A stretch of DNA of 6,031 nt from Chloracidobacterium sp. UBA6041 (lineage in GTDB: Bacteria; Acidobacteriota; Blastocatellia; Pyrinomonadales; Pyrinomonadaceae), in the NCBI GenBank assembly GCA_002427845.1, contig DIYZ01000100.1:6854-12884 (forward strand), in the 5' to 3' direction. Position numbers and translations under genes: made by a program. A model generated the notes under the pieces. The model saw only the letters and a program-made list of their open reading frames with translations. It ran no database searches and had not been told where the DNA came from. Positions 4,808-6,031 of the stretch are shown one piece after another (positions within the stretch are counted from its first letter, which is position 1; every line of letters begins with the position of its first letter).

Positions 4808-6031
4808 ATGCCTGCACCTAAACAAAACTTGTACGAACGTGCCGGAATAACCGACCTGGCGGAGTTTTACCGCACGAAGTTTGTTTCTGATGAGGTGCTC
4901 GACGCACGCTACTTCAAAGCAATTGATCGCTTCGACATTCGCTTTGCCCGCACCATGTGGATCTACGACAACGTGCGTGCTGGATCTGAAGTGCTCGAGC
5001 TGGGCTGCGGCGCGGGCATGCTCGCGTTGTTGAAGCGCAAAGGAATCACGCTGACCGGCATTGATCTTTCAGATGAGTGCGCGCTCGCTGCGCGGCGTAA
5101 CGGTTACGACGCAACTTTCCGGTCCGAACTCTCCCGTCTGCCCTTTGCCGATGCCAGTTTCGATTACGTTGTCAGTCTCGACGTACTTGGCCACGTCGAA
5201 TTGGAACAGAAAGACGCGGTCCTCGCCGAAGTAAAGCGCGTGCTGCGTCCCGCTGGTGTAACACTCCACGGCATCGAATGTACTGACCGGCAAGCGCGGA
5301 AAAGTTACGACGAGATGAGCGCGGAAGAGCTGCGGCGTTTTATTGAAGTTGATGGTCACGTCGGGCTGGAAGAAGAGCAGGAGCACGGGGCGAGATTTCA
5401 AAAGTTCTTCCGCAACGTTGCCTGGGAGCCGCGTTACGCGCTGTGTCTGCAGAGCGAGGAGTTTCTCAAGCAAGCTGATAACTACGGGCTGGATTTTGAG
5501 GATGATTTTCTCGACTACCTGCGCGGCCTTTCGTTCAAGGAGCGCCGCGCCTTCGATATGGCGATGGGCTACGTATTTGGCAAGATTTCCGATCTCCACA
5601 TACGGCTGCCAAAGAGCGGTCTTTATGTTTTCCTGAAAGCCTCCGCAGCGCCACTCGGTCCTTTTTACAATGAGCACCGCAATCGCCGCGGGCTTTTTGC
5701 AACCGGCGGCGCAGCAGACGCCGCACGCGTTACTTCTCTCGATCGAAGCGACCACGCTACGTTTGATGATGGCTTCTATGAGCCCGATGCGCTGCCGCCA
5801 GTCGCGCGCTGGATGAGTCGGAGAGGTTGCATCACTATTCGCGCCTCCAATCTCTCTGAAATCAGTTTTGACTTAACTACACACACCCCCGACCTGGGCG
5901 CGCGCCCGCTGAGGCTCGAAATCTTTGTCAACGGCGTTAAGTTGTGCGCCTTTTCGTTGTATCGCTACGGGTGGCTGGAGTTGCGCATCCCGGTTCCGCA
6001 GCGTGGTTCTGCTACCGGTGAAGACTTTGAG
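4808..6031 (+). CDS. Class I SAM-dependent methyltransferase with C-terminal extension (3' partial)
   Basis: The frame runs from the ATG at 4808 to the window end: 408 residues with no stop. The Rossmann-type methyltransferase domain spans about residues 40-160: motif I VLELGCGAG (62-70), the ribose-binding acidic residue in GIDLS (D86), LPFADASFDYVVSLDVLGHV (111-130) and the strand-helix EVKRVLRPAGV (141-151), as in the Methyltransf_11/25 group. Residues 160-290 are a mostly helical, charged region I do not recognise. From about 345 onward the sequence (CITIRASNLSEISFDLTTHTPDL, then PLRLEIFVNGVKLCAFSLYRYGWLELRIPVP) looks like a beta-sandwich and may bind sugar. The frame is open back to 4709 but has no ATG, GTG or TTG before 4808, which fixes the start; no Shine-Dalgarno sequence is visible. 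Next to a Wzt-like ATPase, the substrate is probably a sugar of the exported glycan, possibly its non-reducing end. The methyltransferase call is firm; the substrate is inferred. Confidence 0.9.
   Translation, partial: MPAPKQNLYERAGITDLAEFYRTKFVSDEVLDARYFKAIDRFDIRFARTMWIYDNVRAGSEVLELGCGAGMLALLKRKGITLTGIDLSDECALAARRNGYDATFRSELSRLPFADASFDYVVSLDVLGHVELEQKDAVLAEVKRVLRPAGVTLHGIECTDRQARKSYDEMSAEELRRFIEVDGHVGLEEEQEHGARFQKFFRNVAWEPRYALCLQSEEFLKQADNYGLDFEDDFLDYLRGLSFKERRAFDMAMGYVFGKISDLHIRLPKSGLYVFLKASAAPLGPFYNEHRNRRGLFATGGAADAARVTSLDRSDHATFDDGFYEPDALPPVARWMSRRGCITIRASNLSEISFDLTTHTPDLGARPLRLEIFVNGVKLCAFSLYRYGWLELRIPVPQRGSATGEDFE

Noticed and set aside
5069..5755. 228-codon open frame on the minus strand opposite the methyltransferase
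   Set aside because: It lies entirely opposite a gene with clear methyltransferase motifs, and its translation shows no family features; it is a by-product of codon bias.

Overview
The window looks like a chromosomal segment of an Acidobacteriota bacterium, most likely of the Blastocatellia/Pyrinomonadaceae type. Three things point there: a large secreted-type protein combining TIGR03118, Calx-beta, CHRD and DUF4214 domains; moderately GC-rich coding sequence; and intergenic DNA full of short palindromic repeats ending in CGGTTCTGT. This placement rests on family knowledge, not on a search.

Layout, all genes on the + strand. (1) 1-2064: the 3' part of a long modular extracellular protein whose start lies before the window. 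(2) 2065-2619: a 555-base gene-free stretch. It holds a terminator-like hairpin, an inverted pair of 23-base elements, three copies of a 39-51-base REP-like element (one inverted, two direct) and an 18-base tandem duplication. (3) 2620-3939: a Wzt-type ABC transporter ATPase with a C-terminal carbohydrate-recognition (Wzt_C) domain. (4) 3932-4687: a coiled-coil protein overlapping gene 3 by 8 bases, with four near-identical 21-base (heptad) repeats. (5) 4688-4807: a short intergenic segment dominated by 7-base AATCGTA-type repeats arranged as a long imperfect hairpin, whose left arm includes the stop codon of gene 4. (6) 4808-6031: a class I SAM-dependent methyltransferase with a long C-terminal extension, running off the window end.

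Genes 3, 4 and 6 look like part of a surface-polysaccharide (O-antigen type) export locus. In the characterised E. coli O8/O9a systems, the Wzt C-terminal domain recognises a chain-terminating modification made by WbdD, a protein that joins a methyltransferase to a coiled-coil length ruler. Here an ATPase with the recognition domain, a separate coiled-coil protein and a separate methyltransferase lie together. The idea that they form a split version of this terminator-ruler-exporter system is inference, and is the most interesting hypothesis in the window. No Wzm permease is visible next to the ATPase.
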